A stretch of DNA of 62,477 bases from Lingula anatina. Its lineage: Eukaryota > Brachiopoda > Lingulata > Lingulida > Lingulidae. Of this stretch, positions 23,845 to 35,808 are shown in pieces (position 1 is the stretch's first letter; each line of letters starts with the position of its first letter). Under the pieces are notes generated by a model that saw only the letters and a list, made by a program, of their open reading frames with translations, searched no databases and was not told the origin of the DNA. Location: positions 304,481-366,957 of the forward strand of contig NW_019774513.1 in the NCBI RefSeq assembly GCF_001039355.2. The letters are read 5' to 3'. Both the position numbers and the translations under genes were made by a program.

Positions 23845-26800
23845 ATGGCCAAGCGCACGACACCTAGCGTTAACAGCCGAATCTTTATAAAGCACAAGGT
23901 CCGGCGGGTGATCAACCTAATGGAGAGGTCAGCAAAAATCGCCAAAGTTCGACTTAAAGCCTTGGCTGAGAGATCGGCAGTAATATCTAGACTATACGGC
24001 TGTCTTTTACAAGGTACGTGTGGGTTGCAATGGTTCACAAAGTGAACATTTTGTTGTGGCTTTTAGCATGAAATTACCGTTGTTGTCATCATCTAACATG
24101 TCCTCCATGAGACATTTAACATGTGCTCCAGCTCTATGGGAACTGTTTTATTCACACAAGTTATTTTCAATATGTATGTTTATATATACACGATTATGAT
24201 TAAATGAACGAAAGGATCCCCGCGCTCGCTCGTTTGTGAGTTGTGTGATGAATTTCAAGACCACCTGATTTGTGGAATTCTTCTCGCAGCATATGTAATA
24301 GCCAATGACAGCGGCCATGTCTTGTATGTTAGAGTCAAGGGGTTTTTTAATGTCTCAGTATGTGCTTGTGTATATGCGACAGTGTGGCTGGCCTCAAAAG
24401 AGTTTCCACTTTTCCAGAGGCACCATCTTCAAAAGCACCCTCTTTATATAGATTACACAGAAAATTGACCACTATATGTGCGCATTTAATTTTTTTCAAT
24501 TTTTTGCAGAACAAGTTACCGCTTTAATCGAATTATGAGGTGATATCAATCGTACCAAAGTTCTTATGTTGCTAGTTTTTTTAATTAAACAAATACCAAT
24601 TGCAATTAAGTCCATTTCTCATCGAAATATTAATACTTAATCATATGGCAGTTGTACGATGTATTGTTTTATCACTCAAAATAAAACATAGGTAATCGCA
24701 TGTAATTATTACGCTATTTAGGAAATAAATACGTACGTGTAATATGCTAGCGCCGGGTTTAAATATTTCATCAACGACAAGGGCACCTTACGTCTGTTTT
24801 ACGATTACTGAAATGTGTCTAGTAGATAATCACAGTATCTGTTGACATGTTTAATCTAATATCATGTTATGAAGCAAGTCGTGAAAATTGTATAAAACGC
24901 ATGCACCAGTTGAATCTTATGTGCACGTGTTCATTCACTACCGGTTTTACTTCCATAAGAAGAACTCGGAGAAGAATTTCATCAGCTGTGTTAAGTTATA
25001 AGAATGATGTGATTTTTTCTTCAGTCAACAGCTTATATTGAGATAGGTTTTACCTCCAATATTTCGATGTCTATCAGGACATCTTCTTCAGGGAATGAGG
25101 CTATCATTCACCTGGATAGCCTCATTCCCTGAAGAATGCGGTAGCAGATATTGTAGCACGCAACATTCCTGTCCAACATGTCCTGATAGACATTCAAATT
25201 ATTTATTTTAGCTGTTGACTGAAGAAAAAATCACATCATTCTTATAAGTAGAACTCACTTTTAGTTTAATATAAAGTAGGACCCTTTTCCCATACAATAC
25301 GATTTTATATGTTTGTCGTATTTGCTTCACCCTAAATTTCAGAGATCATTAAAAACTGGCCTCAATTGTAAGAATCCCCTTGTCGAAAACCATCGATGCA
25401 TTGCCGCCAATGCGGCATTGGAAGTTAGTCTCGAGTAATTTGTAAAAATCGGAGCGTATCAATTTTTACTCTAGTGATATGTATAGCAATGTATTTACTT
25501 GATATACCCGAATGTTGCGTGCTACAATATCTGCTACCACATAGCTACCAGTATTAGCGATGCACAATTCATTACTTTTTCATTCATTATTTAGTTTCTA
25601 ATAGAGGTGTTTCTCACAAGACGTTGTAGATGTTTCAGTTTCCAATGCTATATTAACCTTTTGTGATATATATTATAAAGAATGCCATTTATCAAGCTTA
25701 TATGAATTATTTTCATTGATCTTTATTTCTTTTAACGTTTAATAAAGTTGTGGTAAATTTGTTCACAATGAAGTGTTGCCTTTTATCATTTGTCTATAAT
25801 GTACTTGTACTTTACACTTTTCTGAAACAATTTTACATTAATAAATCCCCTGTTTATTGGTTTACGGGCTTATTAATACTGATAATGAGCCATACTAGTT
25901 TTGATTTTCTAATTAAAAAAGACATCTTAGCCAGAAAAACCCACTTGATACGAATATCCATCGTCGGTCTCATCATTTTGAAAATATGTTTTATGAGACT
26001 TCTAAGTACACTAAGTTCTAATCTCTAAGACACACAGTGCTAAACGCTATATTATAGGCAATATGCAATATTTATAGGCAATATTTTCTTATTCTATCAC
26101 ATGCTCATTTTTCTTCTTTTTGTTTCAGGGGAGTTGGCTTGTAGACGTAGACGATTCCAAGCGATATTAGGAGTTTCACTTGCATTGGTTTTACTACTGT
26201 TAATTCTACTAGGTCGACACGGCGATCAACATCTAGACACAAAAACCGCAGTTAAAGGAACTCGCCCTAAAGAAATATGGCTAGCATTTGATATGCTGAC
26301 TCCTTCTAGTGAGAAAAAACAAAACGAGACTGTTAACATGACCGCAGTCGCCCCAACCAATGAGAGCTACGTTTGGCCAAAATGCGATTTCTGCGTCAGA
26401 AATTTTGCCAAAGCTGGCAATTTATCAGAGCAAGATATGGAGAAAGCTAAAAAGAATAAATGCATCCCTGTTTTGTGCATACCTCCGGATGATTTCTTCA
26501 AGAAGCGTCCTCTGCCGTTGAACAATTTGAATAAATTAATGTTAAGACCAACCAAGGACGCATGCGCGGGTAATCTAACTGGAGTTATAGTAGTGTACAC
26601 GCAAGTCGCGTCCACTGACGTCAGAAACGTTTGGAGACAGGTCACCAAACGCTTTCTGATGTCACACCCGGATTTCCGCATATTCTTCGTCATAGGGTAT
26701 ACTTCTAATAAAGTGCAATGGGGACGTATAACGGAAGACAGCGACGTAAACAATGACGTCATTTCCTACGAGTTTACTGACAGCTATGAGAACTTGCCAA

Positions 26801-27345
26801 CAAAGACAGCCCTAATGCTGCATTGGTTTAGCCAGTTTTGTCGCGATGCAAAATATCTTATCAAAATGGACGACGACATGTATTTCAACCCGCGAAAACT
26901 TCTAGAAACCCTCGAAGAGATACCCGATCATATGGTTTTGGCAGGAAAAATGATATTCCACGCACGCGTACAGAGAAACCCCAAAAACAAATTTTACGTC
27001 TCAGAGGAAGAATATCCTTATCCTTACTGGCCGAACTATGTCGCTGGCGGGATGTACATTGTTTCTGCGGACGCCGTCAGTAAGTTATGGCATGCTGTAT
27101 CGTACGTCCCACGTGTCACCATAGAGGACGCGTGGTTGACACTGTTAGCACTATCTGTCGGGGTAGAGCGTTACTTCTTACCTGACATGTACGGTGAACA
27201 TGAGAAGTGGTCAGATGAAAACAGGGATGAAATTTGCCAGGCAGCAGACAAATTTGTCGGCTATCTCGTGCGGTCAGATAAACCAGGAACATCCAGGAAA
27301 GACATAGCGAAATTGTGGATGAACTGTCAAAGGAAGTATATATGA
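23845..27345 (+). CDS. GT31-family beta-1,3-glycosyltransferase-like protein 2 (two exons)
   Basis: Exon 1 is 23845-24013 (donor CAAG|GTACGT) and exon 2 is 26129-27345 (acceptor TTTGTTTCAG). Both borders are phase 1 and give 461 residues. The ATG at 26101 lies inside the acceptor's pyrimidine tract and is not used. Exon 1 encodes a 56-residue, strongly basic cytosolic tail. Exon 2 continues with CRRRR, a membrane helix (about 67-84), stem, the cysteine module CDFC 142-145 and CIPVLC 168-173, and the catalytic domain: VRNVWRQVTKRF, YENLPTKTALML, DDD 304-306, VAGGMYIVSADAV and EDAW 389-392. All GT31 landmarks of the first cluster gene are kept, so an active Golgi glycosyltransferase is likely. 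Exon 1 rests on splice signals, phase and a good start context (GCTATGG), not on homology. Confidence 0.82.
24014..26128. other. Intron of GT31 gene 2
   Basis: A 2.1-kb intron containing foldback MITE family C copy 2 and a short inverted pair: a ~28-base block at about 25143-25170, complemented at about 25511-25538 (core GTAGCAGATATTGTAGCACG). No exon was supported inside it. Confidence 0.65.
24996..25247. mobile_element. Foldback MITE, family C copy 2
   Basis: Near-perfect terminal inverted repeats of about 38 bp start TTATAAGAATGATGTGATTT and end with the complement. They enclose a second perfect 20-bp hairpin (CTTCAGGGAATGAGGCTATC and complement). Related to the copy at 5624-5762. Its terminal arms include AGCTGTTGACTGAAG. 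Confidence 0.75.
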
Positions 27346-28954
27346 CACCATTCATTCCACATGGTATATTTTAGCATGTTTGTTTCCCATGGGCGCATTA
27401 CATGTACAACAAAAATGCCAGGAATGGTTACGTTTGTGAAATCACAGTGGATGGTATGGTGCTGTTGATGAAAATTTATCACTTATCGTCTTATTAGGTT
27501 AATAAAATTTTTAAGTCTTTTGAACATTCAAGTTGAAATGAATGTCTTTACATAACACATTAATATAAAAGTACTGAATGATTTTTAATTTACACATGCA
27601 TTATTTAAGACAAGTATTCCTTTTTTAATTTCCACTTGTTGTGATTCGATAATAAAGATTTAACGCAGTAATGGGCAATATGACTAAACATCGTTTGTTC
27701 AAACACTGATAATGTGCTGAATTACATTATGAAATTAAAGCTTTGTTACTGGGACAATATATGGCCTATACAGAACACATTCTTTAGTTTTTAATACATA
27801 TTGCACGCTGTAATAGATGCAAGAAATACATGTAGTTTCGTCCTTTAAAGGCACTAACAGTTTTAGTTGAAAATAACAACTTAGTGAAATGAAAAAGAAA
27901 AATAAATATATTATTGTACATAAGAATGTTTGCTTCTTGCTTGTAAACGAATATAACGTGAATGTTTTGGAGTTTAAGCAATACAAATAGGCCCACAACT
28001 TTAATAATGAGCAGAATGAATTACAAATATGCATTATACAATATTATAGCAAATAATCATTACACTTTCCGCAGTTCGGATATCACACTGCATTGCGATT
28101 GCACAGACATCAGTCTAACATGAACAAGCAACTCGTTTTAAACAAATAAAAAATTCAATCTTGATGCGCGAGACAGAGAGCCACTTTGTGTAAACTCGAT
28201 TGCTCTGTCGTGTTTAAATTCAACTTATCATGGTAACTTGAAATAAACATAAGACGAAAACGGGTATAATTTTAAGTGAACACATGGCGATAAATAATTA
28301 AAACGCTTTTGTAATAATTATCTTTTTGTGCCAAATGATCAGTTACTGCTGTAAATAATTGATAGCGTGATTTATTCTGAGAATCGCTTTCGCGCGTTAA
28401 TACGAAATATTTATACGCACTTGAAACGGATGGTACCTGTTAAATGCCTCGTTGGCCAGCGCGTTCAACCTTTAATGACACTACTTAATGTCTTGGTCAT
28501 TTCAAACGTATTGGATGTTAGGCGAGCTACGTGTTCAATATCAAAGTAATAATAAACATTTATCTGGCAGAATTGGATGCTCAAAAACAAACAAACAAAT
28601 AAGAAATTATAACACGAGTTTTGTTCTAGTTTTGATAAATATCTTTCACTCAACAACAGCTTAATTTTATTTTCTGTTTTCTTCTGGTCCAGGACGTTTG
28701 ATAAACGTTCAGGTTATTATATCTTCGACTTTAAGTGATGGTTTATATAGTAATTATATGGAGGTTCATACATCTCTCTCTCTCTCTCTCTCTGACAGCT
28801 TCTTCATAGCATACCGCCTGTATCGTCATGTTAACCAAGAAAACCATAAAATATGTAAAACGTGGTTCTAAAGCAGTGACGTTGCAAGCCGAGTCCTTAC
28901 TAATTGATAAGTCTCGATGCCTCCATTTTGGATTCGTTATCAGGGATAAGCACT
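27346..28954 (+). other. Spacer between GT31 genes 2 and 3
   Basis: 3' UTR of gene 2, with AATAAA at 27501-27506 about 155 bases after the stop, then non-coding AT-rich sequence and a (CT)n run near 28772-28793. An upstream coding exon for gene 3, like exon 1 of gene 2, was looked for but none was convincing. Confidence 0.5.
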
Positions 28955-29953
28955 ATGGTCATGCACCGGGTTAAACACAGCACGAGAAGAGCCCGTCATG
29001 CGAGAAGGAAAAACTGTAAGTTAACGATAATTGCTGCAACTTTCGTCGCTGCAGTTTGGATGATTTATCAGACAGTATTCAATAGCACGATGATGGACAA
29101 AGTTAATCGCAAGAATATTGAGGAGCTACCGAAATGTAATTTCTGCATCAGGAATTTTGCCATGCGGTTGAAATCGTATCAAGACGAAGACTACGCGATG
29201 GCCGACCTGAGAAATTGTCGGCCAATTACTTGTGTCCCCCCAGAAGATTATTATATACCCAGCACTGTCCCCGTGAACATGTTTGACTTCAAACCGCTGC
29301 TCTCCCCTAGTGAGCCGTGTGAGAGAGCCATGGCCGCCATTATTATAGTCCACACGCGCAGTGAATCATGGGAAACCAGAGCACATTGGAGGGAATCCAA
29401 CAAGGCGTTTTTGGACTCGCGTCCAGATATTAAGCTGTACTTTATCATCGGGCGTTCTGAGAATAGCACCGCTTGGAATTTAACGACTGAAGAAGGTAAA
29501 GTTCACGACGATATAATCGCTTATGATTTTCTTGAGCAAAACAACACCTCTCCGAGCAAAACGGCCATGATGCTACGGTGGTTCTCAGAACACTGCAGTA
29601 ACGCCCGCTTTCTGGTCAAGGTAAACGACGGAACGTACTACAACCCTCAAAAACTCCTCTACGCCCTGGAAGACCTGCCGCCGTCGATGACGTTTGCCGG
29701 AAAAATGAACTACCACCACGAAGTGAAGCGAAACTCTGCCGACGAGGAAGCAGTCTTTGAGAACCTGTACCCGTACCCGTACTGGCCCAACTACATATCT
29801 GGTCAACTGTACATCATCTCATCGGACGCAGTGACCACTCTCTGGACTGCCGCCCCGTATGTCTTAACTGTCCCCCTAGAGGACGCCTGGATGACCATAC
29901 TAGCCCAGGGAGCAGGAGTCATACGAAATTTTATCCCGGATAGATTCAAATAA
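28955..29953 (+). CDS. GT31-like protein 3, probable inactive or decaying paralogue
   Basis: 332 residues from the ATG at 28955. A possible acceptor (TTATCAG) ends at 28943, so an upstream exon cannot be excluded. A basic N-terminus, a membrane helix (about 22-40) and the paralogous cysteine module CNFC 61-64 and CRPITC 88-93 are kept, as are SPSKTAMMLRWF and EDAW 309-312. Two changes set it apart. The DDD metal site of its neighbours is NDG (224-226, in VKVNDGTYYNP), and the GGG/GGM turn is SGQ (282-284). It also stops at RNFIPDRFK, lacking the last 50-60 residues, which in the other two genes hold a conserved Trp and two Cys. The frame is otherwise intact, so it may be a pseudoenzyme still under selection or a young pseudogene. 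Confidence 0.8.
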   Translation: MVMHRVKHSTRRARHARRKNCKLTIIAATFVAAVWMIYQTVFNSTMMDKVNRKNIEELPKCNFCIRNFAMRLKSYQDEDYAMADLRNCRPITCVPPEDYYIPSTVPVNMFDFKPLLSPSEPCERAMAAIIIVHTRSESWETRAHWRESNKAFLDSRPDIKLYFIIGRSENSTAWNLTTEEGKVHDDIIAYDFLEQNNTSPSKTAMMLRWFSEHCSNARFLVKVNDGTYYNPQKLLYALEDLPPSMTFAGKMNYHHEVKRNSADEEAVFENLYPYPYWPNYISGQLYIISSDAVTTLWTAAPYVLTVPLEDAWMTILAQGAGVIRNFIPDRFK

Positions 29954-30989
29954 GACAAGCAGGGCTGAAAACACCATAATATTGGAAGGAAAACGAACAC
30001 CTTGCATTTCGTCATTAAAATTACGTCATTAAAATGTGTAATGGTATCCATATTTGTCTGAATTTTTGAAAGAAGATGAAATAGTTCTTCGTAAAGGTAC
30101 TTCCACTACTAACAAGCGTTCTGAGATTTTGATCCTCAGACTGCAATGTGTTGATGAACACCGGTGTAAAGGAACTGCGGGTCCGTGTAATAGAGAGTCC
30201 GACCTCCATTGGATTCATACAGACTAGGTTTAATGTGACGTACTGTAAATGGGTCAAAATTTAGGACGGGCTTACCTGTACAAATCAATGGGGACCAGAC
30301 ACTGCACTGCAGGGAACTCTTTCTCATGCATGGCACCGGGCCAGCGACATCAGTAACGCATTACGATATTATATATTAGATATAACAGCTGTTAATATGG
30401 ACACATTTTAGTATTGTTTCTCCTTTCCAAGACATGTATTTTTATTTCAGAATTTTTTTATTTACGCATTGTCACTCATACAAATATATAAATATGAAAA
30501 TATGACGTGCTTTTCATTGTAAAATACAAATACATACATCTATACCCACTCCTGAGCAGCTTGATCTGAATCCATTGACCACAATCTTTTGGTCAATTTC
30601 AATTTCGTCGTTGGTGTTGTAGGAGAAAGCTTGAATTACATTGTAACGTTTGGTTTAAATACTGGTCCTTTTTTAACAGGCACAACATTCCATTTAAGCG
30701 GATTGACTATTAACTGGATGAGTTTTTAATTCTGAGATGTTTCATAAATTATTATGATTACACAACATCCTTCCCTAGTTGTCCTATGTATACGGGCTTA
30801 GACAAAATTTAATTAACGATAACTTGTAATAAGTATAATGACAATTTAATAAGGGTTAATGTGTTGAGTCATACTCGTAGAAAATAAAGATAATATTTTT
30901 CTTTAACTTTTCCGCCTGGGAAGATGTCCCTATTGTTTCTCTCCTACAATGTACGTACATGTGTGAGAGCCCCGTCCGGCTTTTATCCA

Positions 30990-31442
30990 GCTTAAAATCT
31001 ACACAGCGCTTGAGCAATATGCTTTGTACTGCCAAACAACCATAACCTTAGGCTTCGTTCACATGCAATGTCTATTTTCTATTTTCTATTTTCGGTATGT
31101 CTTATGATCACGGTCTGTGCACTAAATATCCCGCGGCGTAATTACTGGCAGCGCGAGCCAGTTACTATAAGTTACTATAAGTAACTGGCTCGCGCTGCCA
31201 GTAATTACGCGGCGGGATATTCAGTGCACAGACCGTGATCATAAGACATACCGAAAATAGAAAATAGAAAATAGAAAATAGACATTGCATGTGAACGAAG
31301 CCTTATTCATGTGGGTGCAAATTTAATTTTTTAATTTGCAATANCTTAAAATCTACACAGTGCTTGAGCAATATGCTTTGTACTGCCAAACAACAATAAC
31401 CTCATTCATGTGGGTGCAAATTTAATTTTTTAATTTGCAATA
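30990..31442. repeat. Filled and empty alleles joined at a single N
   Basis: The ~58 bases at 30990-31047 recur at 31345-31401 with two differences. The ~40 bases at 31303-31343 recur at 31402-31442. The first arrangement has the MITE between them and the second does not; the single N at 31344 separates the two. This is best explained as two haplotypes concatenated by assembly. Confidence 0.8.
31051..31302. mobile_element. Harbinger-like foldback MITE, family A copy 1, with 3-bp TTA duplication
   Basis: A 252-bp element starts GGCTTCGTTCACATGCAATG and ends with the complement. It is almost wholly palindromic around CCAGTTACTATAAG. It is flanked by TTA at 31048-31050 and 31303-31305, the TWA-type duplication typical of PIF/Harbinger elements. 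The same flanks occur without the element at 31345-31442, which fixes its boundaries. A second family member is at 61040-61263. Confidence 0.85.
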
Positions 31443-31904
31443 CAACAGTATTCATTATTTACTAGCTCTGCCTAACTTCTAATCCCGTCGAAAACAAAAT
31501 TAATATGACCTGTCAAATGATAAAAAACATTTACGTTATCTGGTATAATAAAACAATTTCACTGACCACAACTATAATGATAAACACTAAACCAATAAAT
31601 CGTTTAAACATCGTCATCATCAGCATTTCTGGCACCATCTAGCATTGCACCTGAATGTATTTTAATAAAAATATTACCTTGACAAAAAATTATCCAGTAT
31701 CAAAATCATTCAATTTCACATACACGCATAAAGGCGTTAATGTTGCCAAATATGGAGTGTGTGTGTGTGGGGGGGGGGACTGGTGAGAGGGGTAAAAAAG
31801 CGAAAATATTATTTAGGGTGATCCGAGGGACCATGTGTCCCCAGTGCAACCCCTACCCCCTTTTTTCTCCGGTAACGCCAAAATGTCACCTTGTCCGGAA
31901 TGTC

Positions 31905-34900
31905 TCAAGCCTCTGGGAATAAAACATAGCCAACAGCCAGGAGTAAACCAATGGCGAAGATGTAAAAGGACAATCGGTCCATAACTTTACTGACGAATTC
32001 CCAGTCTGTCGCAATCTCTGATTGTTCAACTGTTTCCACACTCCGCGGAAAGGACGGGGCAGAGCGTTCCGTGAAACTCTCCGAATCTTGGTTTCTTGTC
32101 TGGTTTACTTCCGCATCCGGTTGCACAGCTCTTGGGTTGCTCCCGGTTTGTTTCGAATTCAGCGTGGTTATTTTGGAAGCGATGCGACAGAACTGAAAAA
32201 CGCATTATTAGTGTGACAATTAATTAATCCGGGTGTAGCAAACTGACAGTTCGATAAATATCCAAGAACAAATCTATATACTTTTGTGTAAAGAATTTGG
32301 TCTAAGTTACATGTTTCAGTAGCGTCTTCTAAAAAAAAAATCCCATCTTCCTACCCAATCTCACAAGACTTGTAATAATTAGATATTATCATATTGAGTT
32401 CAATAACCTTAAAAGTTAATACTAACACACTGATTGGCCTATTTTGATAAATATTATATAGATTATACATATTTTACAAGTATTACTGCATGGTTATCCA
32501 TGTAGTTTTCCTAGTGTCTTAACTAAGAAAATGATTTGATATTACTTGCACCTTGGATATAAATGTTTACCTTGAGAACGCATCCAGGCGGCCGTCTGTT
32601 GATGTTGTAATTGTGATAAATGTTTTGTGTCCAGACGGTGATAAGTATGGACGCGCTCACCAAACACAATGTGAACAGGAAGAATATTCCTAGGATGTGA
32701 AATATAAGCGGCTGAGATTACCACTTTTCAATGCTCGTTGGTAAGTATTGGTATATGATATATTGATGTACCTTCATGTACACAACAATTACTATAAAAC
32801 ATTGCACGTCAAACAAAACGAACTTAAGAATAATTCTGTAAATCGTATGTTTTCAGCAAGCCCGGCACGAAAAGCATTATATTGGATTATAGTTAATTTT
32901 CATTTCCATTATTGGACCGATATTTTGATAAAAGTATTACTTATATTAGGTCTTTCATTAACAATATATTAGTAATGATTATAAATACTGTTATTGTTGT
33001 TAATCTTTAGCGACTATTATCATTATCATCATCATCGCCATTAGTGTAAGCAGCAGTAGTACATGTAGTAGGAGTAGTACCGGTAGTAGTAATTTATTGA
33101 TTTTCTAGTTTTTTATGATGCATGAACTTACCCAGTACGGGCATGTGTTGACCTTTGCCAGGGACGACATCAACCAAAACAAGAAGGAAAACCACCATGG
33201 CTGTCCAACACGTGTACGCTGGAAACATCAGGGAAATATGACCCAGAATAATAAGCTCGCACTCGGGACCAAATTTATTCAAACAGTTAATAGACAACGA
33301 CCCATGAAATCTACAGGTTGAAGGCGCCTGTTTGAGGAGCTTATACTATTCATCAATTAACACCCACACACAGGACCATGTTCCGTACGAATTTTTACAG
33401 TGGCCCCCATTAGGCCTCGTTCACAACCAGTTGATCCGCAGACTAACTAGTCCACGTATCAAATATGGCGCGTAATTGACGATGGATTCCCCGCCTCCCA
33501 CGCGCGCCGTCCCAGCAGGGGCAGAGCAATTAATTTTCGGCACTCTTTCAAGTGGGTGACGCCATATTTGATCTGTGAACTAGTTGGTCCGCGGATCAAC
33601 TGGTTCTGAATGCAGCCTTAAAAAAGTTCCAAAAGCAACAACCCCTACCCCCTTCCCTTCCCTCCTTATTTGACAACTCACCAACTGACAACTTTTCTCC
33701 AGAATTCGGCGGCATCAGAAAGACCAGCAAGGACAGCATACATAACACCATACACGGAAACAGCATACACAACGTGAAAAACGACATGGTGCGGCGTATG
33801 TTGATGCAAAACACCAATTTCTTCCACCCAATCCCCATAAGTGACGCGTTGTACGATGACTGTGACGTTGAAGCCACATTGTGCCATTTCGTGTACGACC
33901 AGGTGTGACTTATCTGTAAATAGGAAAAACAATTTTTTTTTTTTTCTGCTGGCGGATCATGAAGTGACACACTAAGGCGGTCTCTCGACACAGAAATTGT
34001 TAACATGCTCATGAGCGTTGCTCGATCGATTTTGAAACAAACTAAATGGTGTTAAACTTTTTTCTCCGAAGTTGAGAGGTTCAATATTTTTGAAATGAAA
34101 CCACCGAGTTTTTGAAAATGTTATACCATGCATTTATGTACTTTTAACGTGTGAAAAATCAGAATTGCGACATCAACTCCTTCAGATCAAAGCCGAATCA
34201 ACGCTCTCCCACTTTCAGTTATCACATCCTATAGCAGCTTAACACTCCTGTTTAACCTTTTTCTTCTATTTTTTTTCCTTTAGCCTATCACAAACAAGTC
34301 ATAATTTCGGGGGAAAAAGGAAGCAACCTTTTTATCTTGATTATAAACCAAATGTATGTTAGTTGTATTAAAAACTGACATATCAGACCAAAATTCTTTG
34401 CGAAAGTTCGAGAACTTTGCAAAAACTTACTTCCCACTCGACACTGGTAAAAAACTCTGTGAACCCAAAGTGACCGGGACTCAGGTTTATCTTTTCTAAT
34501 ATGTAGGATGAGATCTCCATGCAACACGTGTGATTATCGAAAGGGTACCTGAAATAAAGGTATATTTTGATGCAGTGGACTCCTTTTATGACGTACGGAT
34601 TCTAATTGGTATTGTCATCATAAAAGGCACGCCACTTAATCGACGACAATTTTTTCTGAGAGGGACAGTCACAAAATAAAATATGCGAGATAATCAGATA
34701 GCTAGAAATATTTTTCTCGAGTTATTGCAGATATAAAAATCATTTCTTTCTTTCTCCTCTTTTGAATACAATTTACTTTAGGACTTCATGTAATTTAGTT
34801 AATGATATAATCGTTTTAGCAATAACATCTTTTCCTTAAACTGCATAGGCCTACACCTGACCAACCTTTGAACGTTGAGGTCGCAGAAGGTGGTCACGTG

Positions 34901-35768
34901 CTGAAACTGTATAGCAATGACTGCTCCGCTGTGTTCTAAGGCTGCGAAAGAGTTCGCCATGTCCTTGTAATCAAATATCCACCCACTACCGTCAAAACTG
35001 AAAAGAAACGCTACTTCATAATTCCCTTTTCCAACACGTTCGGTTAAAGTGATAAGCCACGTACATGTCTAATGATGGGTCTAGGATAGGGGGGGGGGGA
35101 GGGGATAAAGGACAATCTTTTTTTTCACAAGCGGCGCAGCCAAACAGCCCTAAATGTCGTTGATCTTCTTCCAATGTTTAGGAAACCAAGTCCATGTTCC
35201 GCTCAGGTTCTACATGTATTAGGTTTGAATCCTTAGTTTGTTAAGTCACACTGCTCATACATGTACAAAACAGTTAACAGGAATAAATGAAAGAAATGCT
35301 ACATGTACCAGTAGGCCTACTTCGGGTGGGTGGGATGAATGTGCGCAAGCGCCTGCACGTAGTCGGCAACGGGCTGACTGCGCAGTCGGGAAGCGTAATG
35401 GTTAAATATGAGTTCTCTTGGGACTTTTGCCAAAATAAATAAATATAAAATAAATAACATTTTATCTGAAATCAATATACAGGTATCCAACGCTGGCAGT
35501 ATTAGATGGGTCTGATCCAAGCTTTTAATGACGTCAGATTTATTATTACGTTGGTTACTATAACATTGTTATCCATGTTTTTATATTTGTCTTATATTTA
35601 ATTTATTTTTCTTTATAATTGCCTACCTGTTTTCCAGGTACATATCCGGTTTCCACAGCATGGCCTGAGGCAGGAAGACTTTGGTTACGTTATCATATAA
35701 CAGAGGGTCCCACTGTAGGCGGTAGTCGCTCCAGACCTTAATAGCTAACATAATCAATTGATTCATCC

Positions 35769-35808
<40 letters not shown>

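Larger units (their letters stand above)
29954..31904. other. Intergenic interval between GT31 gene 3 and the Cys-loop receptor
   Basis: Non-coding, AT-rich. It contains a candidate AATAAA for gene 3 at 30883-30888, the Harbinger-like element at 31051-31302, and a short allelic duplication across a single N at 31344. The next ~450 bases show nothing recognisable, apart from the receptor 3' UTR presumed at the right end. Confidence 0.5.

Noticed and set aside
26101-26128. ATG at 26101 as start of GT31 gene 2
   Set aside because: It falls in a pyrimidine-rich splice acceptor (TTTTTGTTTCAG); the upstream exon at 23845-24013 supplies a better start and the right phase.
33219-33320. Extension of the TM2 exon of the Cys-loop receptor to an acceptor near 33315
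   Set aside because: The extended translation does not match the TM1-TM2 linker, whereas splicing at 33218 joins SGEKLSV directly to the TM2 helix in phase.
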